Assembly: GCA_022453515.1 (NCBI GenBank)
Contig: JAJNNY010000013.1
Coordinates: 372,001-436,000 of the forward strand
Direction of reading: 5' to 3'
DNA from: Astrocystis sublimbata
Taxonomy: Eukaryota > Ascomycota > Sordariomycetes > Xylariales > Xylariaceae
Length of the DNA stretch: 64,000 nt
The notes beneath the pieces were generated by a model. The model made no database searches and was not told the origin of the DNA. It was given only the letters and a program-made list of their open reading frames with translations. The position numbers and the translations under genes were made by a program. Within the stretch, counting starts at the first letter, position 1. Every line of letters begins with the position of its first letter. Positions 23,626-38,195 of this stretch are shown here, in pieces.

Positions 23626-24614
23626 ATGGCAAAGCCACCCGTTTTTGAAGGAGAAGTAGCTTTCGAGGCTCCAAACGGCGGAAAACCAGGCAGCACTTGG
23701 TACAAGGTCCACGGGAATCTCGATTCATCGATGCCAGCTCTCATCGCCTTACACGGTGGCCCGGGAGCTGGACACGAGTATCTGTCACCCCTCACCACCT
23801 TACACGAGCGCTACGGAATCCCCATCGTGTTCTACGACCAAGTCGGCTGTGGAAGATCTACCCACTACAGAGAAAAGTCAGGAGACACCTCATTCTGGAC
23901 CTTCGATCTCTTCACCCAAGAGCTCGACAACCTCGTCGACCATCTCAAGCTACGCAAGGATGGATTCTTCGTCCTTGGCCAAAGCTGGGGCGGCATGCTG
24001 GGTGCTATCTATGCTACGCGTCACCCAGAGGGACTTCGAAAGCTCATCATAGCCAGCTCCCCTGCTAGCGTTCCGCTCTACGTGGTTGGAAATGATAAGC
24101 TTCGATCGGAGCTTCCGAATGATGTGAAAGAAGCGCTGGAGAGGTCCGATCACGAAAGTTCGGAATACAAGGAAGCCAGCGAATTATTCTATAAGAAGCA
24201 TGTGTGCAGACTTGATCCGCGCTCTGCTGACGTGGAGGCGGCTTTCAAGAATCTTCATGATGATGACACTGCATACCTTACGATGTAAGTTAATACATGT
24301 ATGAGAAATAAAAGATTAGGCTCGAAACATCTACCATGCAGCTAACAATGAGGAATAAAAGGCAAGGGCCTTCAGAGCTCGTCATTACAGGAAGCCTCAA
24401 GGATTGGGAGGGGTGGAAAGTCGCCCATGATATCCAAGTCGACACGTTGGTGTTGAACGGAAAATACGACGAGATGACCGACATATGTGTTGAGCCGTGG
24501 GTTAAGGCAATTCCTCGAGTGAAATGGATCAAGTTCGAGAACTCTAGCCACATGGCACACTGGGAAGAGCCCGAACGTTTCATTGAGGCTTGCGGAGGAT
24601 TTCTCTCCGCCTAG
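23626..24614 (+). CDS. Proline iminopeptidase-like alpha/beta hydrolase
   Basis: Serine hydrolase of the S33 family (prolyl aminopeptidase type) with 303 residues in two exons, 23626-24284 and 24362-24614. The start is chosen at MAKPPVF because upstream in-frame sequence is not family-like. Landmarks are the oxyanion motif HGGPG (about 43-47), the D-Q-x-G-x-G-R-S element (about 71-78) and the nucleophile elbow GQSWGG with Ser120. The acid lies in LNGKYDEMTD and the His in SSHMAHWEEPE. All triad positions are present, so it is probably active. The enzymes of this group cleave N-terminal Pro from peptides, but fungal members found beside biosynthetic genes often act on other substrates. It faces a flavin monooxygenase tail to tail, 188 bp away, which may mean a shared small-molecule pathway. 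Confidence 0.9.
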
Positions 24615-24802
24615 TACTCACGTTCCGACACACATGCGACGCTTGCAGCTCGCTTAGCGTTGGGAATACACTGTGACGCGATTGGTTTTTGAGACATATG
24701 AAGCGGCATCAGGTGTGGAAGGAACGGCAATTTTCAGTATATTATTAAGTGTATGCAATGTTTAAATGCGTGATCTCCAACTGAAATGCTGTGCTGGTTT
24801 TC

Positions 24803-27257
<2,455 letters not shown>

Positions 27258-27802
27258 TGTTACGAGGAGATTCCGCCAAGTCACATCTGTGAGCTTGTTT
27301 AAGTATGTAAATAACCAGATCTCACGCAATTGAGGTCTGACAGGCGAGTGGAAAGCTACAGAGAGGGCACACTCGGCTTGAATTATCTAATGCGTCTTTT
27401 ATAAACATCTATCATTGCTTTAGTTGTCTGCTGTCCTACATGCATCATTCGATCGGGTAGTATAAGATTTTCGTCGGAAATTTCACTCCCCACCGTCAGA
27501 TACACAGCTCGATATATATGACCAAGAAGCCTTTGATGTTTAGTAGTGATGATCAAGCATGACAAAGGGTTCGGGTGGGTTTGGTGGGGGCGTAGAACCG
27601 TTTCAAAGTGAGGGTCGGGCGGAGAGGAACTAGACTCGTGACTTGCATTATCCAGTCTTGCTGCAGTCTTGTACAACTCATTGCATCGATAATTGGACCC
27701 TTGGAGTCTGGGGAGGGGTTCCGGGGACACGCGCTGCCGAGTAACAAAGCCGAGTCGTCGAGTCTGACTATCCAAGCAACTATCTCACTAGCCGAACCGG
27801 GA
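27258..27802. other. Promoter of the monooxygenase and 3' flank of GRC3
   Basis: Both neighbours are on the minus strand, so this is the upstream region of the monooxygenase and the downstream region of the GRC3 gene. No gene or repeat is seen. Confidence 0.5.
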
Positions 27803-30295
27803 TCAGTCTCCGGGGTTGCCAGCACGGCCCAAATCACGGCGTACCCTCCATACTTTGGAGCCGGCACCGCGCTTTTGGTTCCCTGTGAGGACCTCAATCC
27901 ACGTTACCGATCCTGCGCTATTATTTGTGATAGTGGTGCTGTCCTTTACGTTACCCTTCGCATCGCTTATAAGCTCTGCTTGGCTGCCAGAACCCACGCC
28001 TTCAATACCGTCGCTCGCTTCGTTTCTTGATTGGAAAAAGAGGTCTTCCGTATAGGCCCAGCTCGGCGGATCGAATCTTCCACTGACAAGGACGATCTGG
28101 CCCCCCTTTGTTGTCACATCCTCGACCTGGCTTGTGGTTATTGGGCTCAGCAGATGCAAATCGCCATTTTTAACATCGATGCCACGAACTAGGACCATAC
28201 CGAGGCTTCGTGAATATCGAGGATCGAGAGTCAGCTCATGTGCTGTGTCAATGAATGGTATGCCTTCCGGTGTCAAGGTTGTGAGTTGTTGCTTTGTCAG
28301 CGACAACGCAGATGGTTGAGATTGACCGGATTCGCCCGTATCCAAGTTCATCGGCGATCCAGAATCGGCGTCGTCACCTGCGATATCTGGTGGAACTGGA
28401 TCGACCTTTGTGTTACGAAACGCCTTCGGACTGTCTACTTCGACGGCGGCGAGAACGACCCCGTTTATCGCATCCGCTACGAGGTCTGGGTGTGTCTGAA
28501 AGTCATAACACAGAACTCCGAAGATGTTACAATTAGCGCCTCTAAAACGGACCTGCCATGGGGCCATAGTTGTAAGTGGTGTCTGAAACCAACGAAGATG
28601 ATCACCAGAGGGGGGTGATGCTGCGCTTTGTGCATGAAAATATGCCATTGTATGCATCGAGCGCAACACCGCCGCACTCCGAAGTTGATTTTGATTAGGC
28701 TGAGATGGCAAAGTTGTGAAGCAGGCTGTGTTGGAAGCCCTTGAGAGAGCTTCCACGGCATCTGCTGGCCCCGTCTGGGACATATAGATCACTTCAGATG
28801 GGCGTAGTTCACCAATGAGGGAAACCAGCAAGTCCAAACCGGTACCTTGGATCCAACCTGGAGTGTTGATGACAAGCGGGTAGGACCGGAAACTATTGCG
28901 GTAATGCGTCATCAAATCTAGAGCCATTTCATTGTAAAGTTCAGGGTCCGAGGCCGGGGAGAGCGAAGCCAAAGCGTGTGACCTAATGGCGCGAATACCC
29001 AATGAATCCAGAGGCCGGCAGAAGGACGGCGACACTACCGGCTTCGTGACCAAGACAAGAGCTAGATGACCTGGGCTACAATATTCAGGCTGGCCCGGGT
29101 CGAGGTCAAGGACGACGACCGTCGCGTTGCTTTGTCTTTTGTCTTGAGTAGTCGTGCTGGTCAGAAGACGATTTGTCAAAAGCTTCCCGAATGTAGATTT
29201 CCCAGATGATTTGGGACCTGTAATCATGATGGAAGGGGGTGTCGGGCCCTTCGGGGCAGCAATCGTTGCCGTTGCTCGATTCCATTCAGGGGGGCTCTTT
29301 AAGTCTTGGAGAACAGCTTTCTTAGGGCTATCCTCGGGGGTATAGAGCTATCCAGATGTCAGTATCTCCAAGTTGAAGTAGGCCAGTCGCCAGGGTACGT
29401 ACAATCCGGAAGGTCTCGCCATACTCAGTATCCGTATCGGGGGTTGCAGAGCTGGAACTTTCCCACCAGAGCTTCCGAAACAACGGTGACAACGATTGTA
29501 ACTCTTTCAGCTCCCCGGCAGTCGGGTGTGGGTGTAGTTCTAGCTTTGCGTCGGTAGCACATCGTATCACGGGCAGCGCATGAGACTGTGGCGCATGGAT
29601 CCAGAGTATGTCTTGTGAAGCCTTCAGAGTGGCGCCGTATACCGTTACCTCGCCGAGTTCCAGTCGGACGCCATAGCTTCCAAGGATGACTAATCTCTGC
29701 GCTGTGTTAGCGTTTTGATATGATCGGGATTCAGATATCACGGACCTCGCCCTCGTCAAGCTTCAACCAGTGCACTCCATTCTTCCTCTTCTTGAAATTG
29801 CTTTTCAATGGGCGGAAGCTGGACAAGTTCAAAGGCTGAGCTGGGCCACTGAGGTGCCACTCGTCCTCCTCTTCGTCGAGGGAGAAGGGAGATAGACTCC
29901 TGGACACCTGATCGGCATGGCCTGGAACCGGGGCTGGAAGTGCAGCCGGGTCTTGGCCCTGGTTGGGCGGCAGGTCACTTGGCTGATCTGATGCCTCCTC
30001 GTTTTTAACAGAATCTAATCGACTGATTTTGCTCTTTCTGGTCTTCTTGCGTGGGCTGGTAGCAACAGCACCAGTCTCATTTGTAATAGCAGTCCCCGTC
30101 GGCTTAGGCTCTATGGCTGGAGACGCTGCAGCCTGGCTCTGTTGAGCCAACAGTTTTTTGCGAAGAGCAAACGCACTCATGGCTGGACAGCTATAGTTAG
30201 TAAGACGAGCGTTCCTACACAAGCACAAGGTAAGATGAAAACATACGCTGAGGTGAATCCTCTGTGTCCAATTTCCTCCTCTTGCTAGTCGACAT
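27803..30295 (-). CDS. GRC3: Polynucleotide 5'-hydroxyl kinase GRC3
   Basis: Nucleolar kinase that works with the Las1 endonuclease in ITS2 removal from pre-rRNA, and in yeast also in Pol I termination. Four exons (minus): 30295-30247, 30182-29746, 29696-29403 and 29347-27803, giving 774 residues. The 49-bp first exon (MSTSKRRKLDTEDSPQ) was found by splice logic; without it the Met at 30180 would start the protein. A basic Lys/Arg-rich, acidic tail-like N-terminus (about 1-150) precedes a beta domain and the kinase domain. The P-loop GPKSSGKST is at about 303-311, followed by VVLDLDPGQPEYCSPGH (Walker B region) and the VINTPGWIQGTG motif. The C-terminus GNQKRGAGSKVWRVRRDLG is diagnostic of the GRC3/NOL9 family. 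The exon 2 donor is an unusual GTCCGT. It shares a 660-bp divergent promoter with RPA34, another ribosome-synthesis gene. Confidence 0.93.
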
Positions 30296-30955
30296 TACTT
30301 CCTCATGTCAGTCACAACACAACAGCCTTCTATGAGAGTGGCAATCGGCAATCTCTGCTGGATATAATGTTGCGATGGGGCTTGTCATGGGCTTAGGTAC
30401 GGTATAGGTATAGTATGGGGGTGGCAGCTTGCACTTTACAAGATAGCTTAGAATTCTTAACAGGTAGGGGAGTGGGAGAGCTACCTGAGCTGCCTGCTAA
30501 AGTTGAGCTCAAACCGTCCGAACTTCAAAGTAGCCAACTGTACCTGACGTGAATAGTCCCACTTAAAAAAAGCAATTATGAGCGGGCAGGTACTAAAGCA
30601 GGACCAAGGGCTCACCGAGGTCAAAGTACTCTAGCGCCTGGCTCAACCGCCTAGGTACCAGATTTGACGCTATGTGACAGGGTCCTGGCGGTAACTCCGA
30701 TGAACCTGAAGGCGATGGCTAGCGCTTGTATGGGGGGCAGGTACAGGCTCAGGTACAGGCTCCGGCGCGTGCGCGAAAACGAACCTTCCCCAGAAAAAAA
30801 AAAACTCTCGACCCAGCCATCAGCTCGCGCCAATTCACGCCAGCCCTCCTTGCGACTTCACCTTTCACCCTCGCCATGCCCTGTGCCGCAGTGCATCCCC
30901 CCAATCAACATCGTCACCACCACCAAATTTAATTGTCTGGATGTGATTTGACACG
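30296..30955. promoter_or_regulatory. Divergent promoter of GRC3 and RPA34
   Basis: The 660 bp between the start codons of two rRNA-synthesis genes are the likely shared regulatory region. The right half is CT-rich near the RPA34 start, as in many fungal leaders, and carries a CAGGTACAGGCTCAGGTACAGGCTC direct repeat at about 30737-30761. No gene is seen. Confidence 0.5.
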
Positions 30956-32727
30956 ATGCGCAGCTCCAAGGCCTCCAAGGCCAACATTGGCTCTCTGAGC
31001 AGCATGGCCAACAGAGTGCGCCAGGAGAAGAAGAACAGCGCATCCTCAAAGGCCAAATCATCCCTGACCAATGCCCGAGACCCCAAAAAGACCCTCAAGG
31101 GTGCTGCCTCTACTAGCGACTCCAGCAGCGCTAGCGATTCCGACAGTGACAGCAGCAAGGCCAGTGGTGGCGGCAGTGGCAGCGACAGCGACTCCGACCT
31201 CGATACTGCCCGCTCCAAGTTCCTCGCCGCCAAGGAAGCCAAACAGAAGAAGGACAAGCATGCTGAGCCCAAGGTCAATGGCGTGAAGCCCGCAGCCAAA
31301 TCCACCAAGCCTGCCGCCAAGTCTGCATCTGCATCTGAATCTGAAGCTGAATCTGGTTCCGAGTCCGAATCCGAATCCGAGTCCGACAAGTCAGATTCCG
31401 GCGGTGCCCCCAGCGCAAGCAAGAAGAAGCCCGCGAGCAGCAGCTCTAGCGCTAGCGATAGTGATAGTGCCAGCGATGACGAAGATAAGCCCGACGCCGG
31501 CACGAAACCAAACACAAATGGGGCTGCGAAGCGCACAGCTGCGAACGCTCAAGAATCTTCCAGCGAGGAGGATGGCAGTAACAGTGAGAGTGATGACGAG
31601 GCGGATCCTGGCCAGTCAGCTGTTGCAGGTCTCAACTCACCCTCAGCATCAGGATCTCAAGTGTAAGTCGTCTCTCTTGGGCATGTCCCTCGATCCTTGA
31701 CTAATCACACCCGTAGCTCTCAAACACCATGGCTGAATTCTTCGGATTTCACGCTTCGAAAAGCTTCATCCGATGACCCTGGCAAGGAGGTAGCCGATTT
31801 CTTCAGCAAAACCAGCCTAGAGGGCAAGCAGGTCTGGTACTTTACCGCCCCGGCTTCTTTGCCCATAACAGTTCTGAAGGATATGGAGATCGACTTGTCT
31901 AAGGCAACGAATGGCGGAGCTGTCTTCGCCCACAAGGGGGATGACTATGGACTTGACCTCGAGCCGTATGCCACAAGCACACAGGTTCAACTACTAATCC
32001 CTTCTCACGGCGGGGAGAACTATACAACCTGTAAGTGGGCCGTTCCCATCTGTCTGTTCCAAAGCTCATAATTCCAGTAAATCATGGCATTGATTCTACT
32101 GTCCACCTACGGCGCGTGGCCAAATTTGGCCCTAACGGTAAGATTCATGCTACTGCTACAAAGGATTATGTTCCGGTACCGAAGCACATCCGGCCGCAGC
32201 CTGAAGGTCTTAAAATCCGCTATATACCTTTGGGTGTCACCGGCCCTGAGTTGCCTAGCATAGCTCCAACGAATTCGTCTTTGACAGAGCCGTCGAGCTC
32301 CCAGACAAAAAACAAAGGACGCAGACAATCTCCCGCCAGTCCAGAGAGCGAGCCGGAGTCTGATTCCGACGTGGAAATGACAACGCCGTCAGCAGCGGTT
32401 GCACAAGCCAGTCAAACGTCCGCAAAACCGACCACGATAAACGGAGATCGAAAGCGAAAGCATACTGGCGACAAGGACCAGTTTGCTAAGCGATTGAAGC
32501 CGCAAAAGCCAACTCGTGTACCCGCCGCGAAAGAGACTCCCGTTCCATCCTCTCAACCGGAGCCAACGACTGCTACGCCTACGCCCTCCAAAAAACCCTC
32601 TGCGAAGTCGAAGGATAAAAAGGAAAAGTCGAGCAAGGCCAAGACGCCAAAGTCGGTAGCCCAGACGCCTATTGCTGTAAAACAGACGCCAATCCCCCTT
32701 CCGACGTATCCTGGAATGAAGCCTTGA
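30956..32727 (+). CDS. RPA34: RNA polymerase I subunit RPA34 (A34.5)
   Basis: Subunit of the TFIIF-like A49/A34.5 heterodimer that stabilises RNA polymerase I during initiation and elongation of rDNA in the nucleolus. Three exons, 30956-31662, 31717-32030 and 32078-32727, give 556 residues. The N-terminal about 230 residues are low-complexity Ser/Asp/Glu and Ala/Lys stretches. The dimerisation core follows (about 236-400), with GKQVWYFTAPASLPITVLKD and the strongly conserved HIRPQPEGLKIRYIPLG. The C-terminus is a Lys/Pro/Thr-rich tail as in yeast A34.5, where a basic tail contacts the polymerase. The acidic Ser-rich N-terminal extension is longer than in yeast and could be a phosphorylation target, which is inference. 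Confidence 0.88.
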
Positions 32728-33722
32728 CGAGTCCGCAAGTCCTTTTAGGATCCTTTTATTGGCAACCTTGGTTCTGAGGCCATGTCCAATACCTATATAA
32801 TATTATTGCCATCTGCCCACTGCCTGGTGACTATCCGACAAGCTTGGTGTGCTTGGCGGCGGCTTGTTGTTCGCGCTTGACGCAATAATATTTGCATGTG
32901 AAGTCTTCGGGCTACACACGGTGTTTGGAGTTCACTCAATTGTTTTTAATTGGCTTGGAAATACCTTGTTTTCCTCCCCTGTTTCACAACCATGATGGTT
33001 GGGAGTGCGTTGGGTGCATAGTCCGGCAATAGTGCCCAAGGTACGCGCTTAGCTATGACAGACGAGCTTGTCGCAATTCCATCGCCATATTTGGCATGTT
33101 TTGCACCCTGTACAATTAGATTGATAAGTTTAATTGTATCGCCATCAACCCCAGACATCATATCCCTTGTGTGATGAGGGTGCTCTTGCATGCTTCCAAT
33201 CGCTCTCGCTGCGCCGATCTTGCTAAATTTCGCGGTTACTACTACGCCAGTGAGACCATCTAGAATAGACAATGATGACTGACCATGGAACATCTTGCAC
33301 ACAGCCTAAGAACCGACAAGACGGAGTCGGATCACAATGACTGTTCTCGTCCGGTGTCTTGTCGGCGGGTTTGCTATGGCCCACTTTGTACCTCGACTTA
33401 TTACCCACAGAGAACGGCCCCCCTCTCAAGTTAAGGGTCAGGGAGCGCCGATGCCCGGGGCAGCTCAATCGGAGTCGTAACACAAACCAAAGTCATAAAG
33501 TCAATCATACAGTTTGCACAACACTGCACTTCAACTCAATTGACTTATTCCAAAACGCGACATATACGACGACCGGCTTCCTGCCAAATGAGCAAATATT
33601 GATAAAATCCAAAGACCAAGCTGCTACCTGCCATTCTCAGTGGCCCGCCCACCAGAGCCGGTTATTATATCCCCTAACAAAGCCAGACTTTCTTTCCCCC
33701 TCGCCTACCAACCTACCTCACC
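32728..33722. other. Intergenic stretch
   Basis: This holds the RPA34 3' flank and the promoter of the dehydrogenase gene. A 118-codon minus-strand frame at 32946-33302 has no recognisable motif and is not called. Confidence 0.5.
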
Positions 33723-35051
33723 ATGGCACCCACGGTACTGTGCATAGGTAAAATCACAGACGCAGCGGAGGAGTGGAAGGCGCTGAGCTCCAAATACACA
33801 CTCCTGGAGTTCCAGTCCGGGACGCGTGAGGATTTCCTTGCCAACTGCCGCAAGGGCGTGTACGACTCGGTGGTGGGATGCTACCGATCCAATGGCTCGA
33901 CTCGGTTCACGGGACGCTTCGACGACGAGCTCGTGGAAGCCCTGCCCAAGTCGTGGAAGTATGTCGCGCATAACGGCGCCGGCTACGATACGATTGATGT
34001 GGATGCGTGTTCGAAACGACACATCGCTGTGTCGAGCACGCCGATTGCTGTTGATGATGCGACGGCTGATGTGGGGATTTTTCTGCTACTCGGCGCGTTG
34101 AGGAGTCAGTTTGTCCGTTTCGATCATACTCCGAGTCCCTTGATTTCTATGCGTTGTATTATATATACATATATGTATAACGAGCCAGTAGTCATATGAC
34201 GGACAATAAGGCGGCATTGAAACCTGAGCTTACTTTGTGTCCCAGACGCGCACTTCTCCATCGCAGCGCTGCGAGCCGGCAAATGGATGGGCACAACGCC
34301 GCGCGGCCACGATCCCAAGGGGAAAACCCTCGGCATCCTCGGCATGGGCGGGATCGGGCGCGCAATGGCGCACCGCGCGCGCGCCTTCGGCATGCGCATC
34401 ATCTACCACAACCGTCACCGCTTGGAGCCTGCTCTTGAGGGCGACGCCGAGTACGTCTCCTTTGAAGAGCTGCTGGCGAAGTCGGACGTGCTGTCCTTGA
34501 ACCTGGCGCTGAACCCGTCCACGCGCCACATCATCGGGGCTCCGGAACTGGCCAAGACGAAGCCGGGCGTGGTGGTGGTGAATACCGCACGGGGTGCGCT
34601 CATCGACGAGGCGGCGCTTGTGGAGGCGCTCGATTCCGGCCATGTATCGGCTGTGGGGCTCGATGTCTATGAGAAGGAGCCGGAGATACATCCGGGGTTG
34701 GTGAGGAATGAAAGAGCGTTTTTGCTGCCGCATGTTGGCACTTATACAGTAAGAGGCCTACTCCGAATTCATCACAAGTTTCATGCTTGGGCGGCTTTTA
34801 TCAGAGTGGCAATATTCTACCAGTTGCTGAACTTGTGCCGACGACTTCCCTATCATCTTGCAGATCTGGAATTGGATTCATTTGACTGACTCTACGATTA
34901 TTAGTATGAGACGGGGCGCGAGATGGAGTTGTTGGTGTTGAGAAATCTACAAGCTGCTGTTGATGAAGGGAAGATGATCACCTTAGTTGCGGAACAGAAG
35001 GGCTTGGAATGGGCGCCGCCCGTAAAGGACGAGGGCACGACTTCATCATGA
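33723..35051 (+). CDS. D-2-hydroxyacid dehydrogenase (glyoxylate/hydroxypyruvate reductase type)
   Basis: NAD(P)H-dependent reductase of 2-ketoacids such as glyoxylate. Three exons, 33723-34104, 34246-34748 and 34905-35051, give 343 residues, normal for the family. Landmarks are the substrate-loop HNGAGYDTID (about 88-97), the nucleotide-binding GKTLGILGMGGIGRAMA (about 150-166) and the active-site Arg in VVVVNTARGALIDE. The acid in GLDVYEKEPE and the catalytic His in LLPHVGTYTYET are also present. The last motif is rebuilt across the second intron, which supports that splice. All catalytic residues (Arg, Glu, His) are seen. The product is probably cytosolic; cofactor preference is not deducible with confidence. 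The first intron is long (141 bp) for this window. Confidence 0.92.
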
Positions 35052-35735
35052 GGAGGTGACAAATCGACCTTTAGTGGTTGATGGTTGAACTCAGGTCTTT
35101 CTCTCATTACCTTATATCTACCGATGGTGAGGTGATGGCCATAAAAGCCGTCCACTTATACTTTTGACCCATGTTGGACCGTTGCTGCTCATGGAGCGAC
35201 GTGCCGGTAGTCGAATCGCCCTCATTGTCTGAGAGAACCAGACTCTCACGCAAGCTCTAATTGCATTATTCATTATTGAGAACAATGCAAAAAGATCACA
35301 TTGAACAGCAGCACCTTTCCAAAAGAATACTGTCATCCGTGAATCGAAACCACATCCCATACCATATCATACCTCTCGACAACATGATACCAAGGTCTAC
35401 TGCATTTCATAAGACTAGTGGAAGCTGCCAGGCTCGGCAATAGATCCCAAGATACTGTTTCAATCAGTCTTGACCAGGCTATCCGCAATATTTAATTGGA
35501 GTAGATTTACAGAGCCCCGATATACCGAGGATGACATACCAAGCCTATTATCTCATCTCATGCAGTCAGACCCGTTGCGGTCGGATGACTACCCCCGCAC
35601 CATGATGACCAACTCCTTCCACCTTGATAGCTAAACCCCGAAAGGCAAGCGAGAAACGCCATACATTAGCAATCCAGAACGATGGTTGGATAACATCCGA
35701 TGCAAGCGTACAAGCACATTTGAGACAAAGACACC
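35052..35735. other. Intergenic stretch
   Basis: This is the 3' flank of the dehydrogenase and the promoter of the next gene. Nothing else is recognised. Confidence 0.5.
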
Positions 35736-37263
35736 ATGGCAGACACAGACGAAACGCCCGTCCCGTTGCCCTCGGCGCCGACCACCCATCTCGCAGCGAA
35801 TGCGACATTGCAGCCACCCCTCACGCGGAGGGGCCATGGACCGGGCCTCATCATCATCGCGCCTAGCGCCGCGCCGTACGGCTCCGAGACACTTCCGGGT
35901 GCATCATCCGACAGCGACAGCGACAGCACAAACCCGCTCGACCCTCTGCCGCAGAAAAAATGGGCCGAGGAAGGCTATGCAGTCGTGCAGCTGAGTTTCG
36001 GCCACGGAGAGCAGGGACGTCAAGAATGGGAGATAGGCACAGCCTTTGAGAAGGCGATCAAGGAATTAGAGACGCTGGAGACGTGCGATGTGAAGGATAA
36101 ATTCGGGCTCATCGGTATGTATTAAGTTCATCTTTTTTTCATCTCGAAATTCATAAGGCAGAAGAAAAAGGGGATAAACAGGAAAAATGAAGCATCAATT
36201 CCAGGCAGGGCATCATTATTGGTATTAATAGCTGACAATGACCAAGTATACGGAGAGCCGGAGAACTACGCCTCAGGCTTCGCAGCCCGGCTCCAGGCAG
36301 CCCACGAATCCGAGGAGAGAATCGTCGCTTCAGTGTCCTTCAGCCCAGACTGGGAACTATCTCTGCGCCCCGAGCTGCTCCATCTCCCCAGCTTGCCGCC
36401 GCCAGGTTACGACGCATCCGCAGCCGCAGCCGCAGCGCCCTCGCCGCGGCGCAACGCCACGCAGCACTCGTACGCCACCACAACGTCCTCCTTCATCCAC
36501 CCCACCTCGCCCGCCTTCCGGTACGGCGATGCAAGCGTCGCGCACACGCGCAGCCTGACATTCCTAAAGAAACACCTAGGCGGCCCCACCTTCGACCTCG
36601 AGGCCATCTGGGACGAGCACACCAGCTTCGAGTTCGCGGCGCGCTCCGTGGCGCAGACGATGGGCACCATGGTCGACGCGCCGTACGTGAACCACGTTCC
36701 CGTGATGACGGGCGGGCTGGGCCGCGCGGCGCTGACGAAGTTCTACCGCGAGCGCTTCATCCACAGCAACCCGGCCGACGCCGGCATGGAGCTCGTGAGC
36801 CGCACCGTCGGCGTCGATCGCGTCGTGGACGAGTTCGTCTGCGTGCTTACGCATGATAGGGTCGTGGATTGGCTGTAAGTCAACTAACCACCTACTCAAC
36901 CTTATTTTCGCAAATACGATCCATGACTAACGCTCCCCTCCCCCAAAAAGCCTCCCAGGCGTCCCCCCAACCCACAAACCCCTCCGCATCCCCTTCACCG
37001 CGGTCGTCAACATCCGCGGCGACAGGCTGTACCACGAGCACATCCACTGGGACCAAGGCACGGCGCTTTTCCAAGCAGGTTTACTGCCCACGTACCTCCC
37101 CTTTCCCTACGCGTTACCCGACGGCCGCACGCCTGGCCCGGGCAAGAAATTCGAGTACCGCGTCCCCATCGCGGGCAGCGAGACGGCTGCGAAGCTCGCG
37201 GACGCTAGGGCGGTGGAGAGTAATGGGATGTTTGAATACGAGGTGCGGGAGGTGGATGCGTAG
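35736..37263 (+). CDS. Dienelactone hydrolase-like/SnoaL-like protein
   Basis: Three exons, 35736-36114, 36247-36874 and 36951-37263, give about 439 residues; an alternative acceptor at 36204 would add 14 codons. I prefer the later acceptor because it gives FGLIVYGEPENYASG, closer to the family, and has a CTGAC branch site 12 nt upstream. The N-terminal half resembles fungal proteins annotated as dienelactone hydrolases (HGPGLIIIAPS..., then KKWAEEGYAVVQL), but I see no Gly-x-Cys/Ser-x-Gly nucleophile elbow, so it may be catalytically dead. The C-terminal half (about 250-430) is the better conserved NTF2/SnoaL-like part: LEAIWDEHTSFEFAARSV, PYVNHVPVMTGG and NIRGDRLYHEHIHWDQGTAL. An Ala/Pro/Ser-rich insertion lies in the middle. 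Biological role unknown; cytosolic location inferred from the lack of targeting signals. Confidence 0.8.
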
Positions 37264-38195
37264 GTAAGTAAGTAAGTAGGTAAGGATGTAGGTAGATTAA
37301 GTATCTAGGGGGATATTACCTGGTAACTTTTCCGCACGACAGAAGTCTCATAAGGGGTTATCTTGGCACCGCACATAGCCCAAATTGAATAATATATCTA
37401 CACATTGCCTAGCTTCGGACTAGTTATCGCGACAATCTCAGAATAACTGGTCTTTGGATGACCCCCTTCGTTATGGCAATCATGACAGAAAACTCTGGCT
37501 CGGACTTGGGATTGACGACGGATCAAGCACTTCTAGTTCTGGACTTCGCAATGACTTAACCTAAAAGGATATCAGAAGGCCAAGTCACTGTTCAGAGTAA
37601 GTAGCTTTACTAATTTCTGCTTTTTCTTCGATAAGCCACAAGAATTCAAATCGAGGCCAGTTTATCTCAAGTTAAGCTGTAAATATTGAATTGCATCTCC
37701 AAGAGGTCTGGTTGGAGGCCAATTTGGTATCCAGTGTCATCCCTATGCGCTCAGCGGAGTCGCTTAGGTAGGTACCTAGACCAGCTAGTAAACGAGACTG
37801 AGATAACGCTGCGTTCGACGTGTAAGCCTAGGTATATATATATACAATGCCGTGGGGCCCAGAGACGATCAGAATCAAGACTAACATGTCCTCCTTGCAA
37901 GCATCATGCTCTCCTCCCCCGTCAAACCGTACAATCTTGGCGCGAACACTTTGTAGGTTGGGATGCTCTGCCTTAATGTCGGCGCGCCCCTTGCTTGAGT
38001 ACCTAATTTTTACACGCTAGTAATGCATGATATTTCTCTGGCAATATAATTGAACCAAGTCCTGTCCTGTCTCCTCCCTGATAATCCTGCTTCGCTAAAT
38101 TCCAATGGTGAAGGAGAGAGAGAGTGTGTGAGGAAAAATGATGTTGCCCTCGATTATTCAAGCCCGTGACATAACTGGATATCTTAAATGCTTCG
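37264..38195. other. Intergenic stretch between convergent genes
   Basis: This holds the 3' ends of the SnoaL-like gene and the kinase gene. It is rich in GTAAGTAAGTAGGTA-type motifs at 37263-37295 and has a TAGGTAGGTACCTAG palindromic block at about 37767-37781. No gene is seen. Confidence 0.5.

Noticed and set aside
30865..31536. Minus-strand frame of 223 codons, Leu/Ser/Ala-rich
   Set aside because: Exact antisense shadow of the Ser/Asp/Glu repeats of RPA34.
32946..33302. Minus-strand frame of 118 codons
   Set aside because: Non-random-looking but no motif, no partner exon and no length support; left uncalled.
36115..36246. Acceptor at 36204 for the second exon of the SnoaL-like gene
   Set aside because: In frame but gives 14 residues unlike the family; the later acceptor with a CTGAC branch point fits better. 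Not fully excluded.
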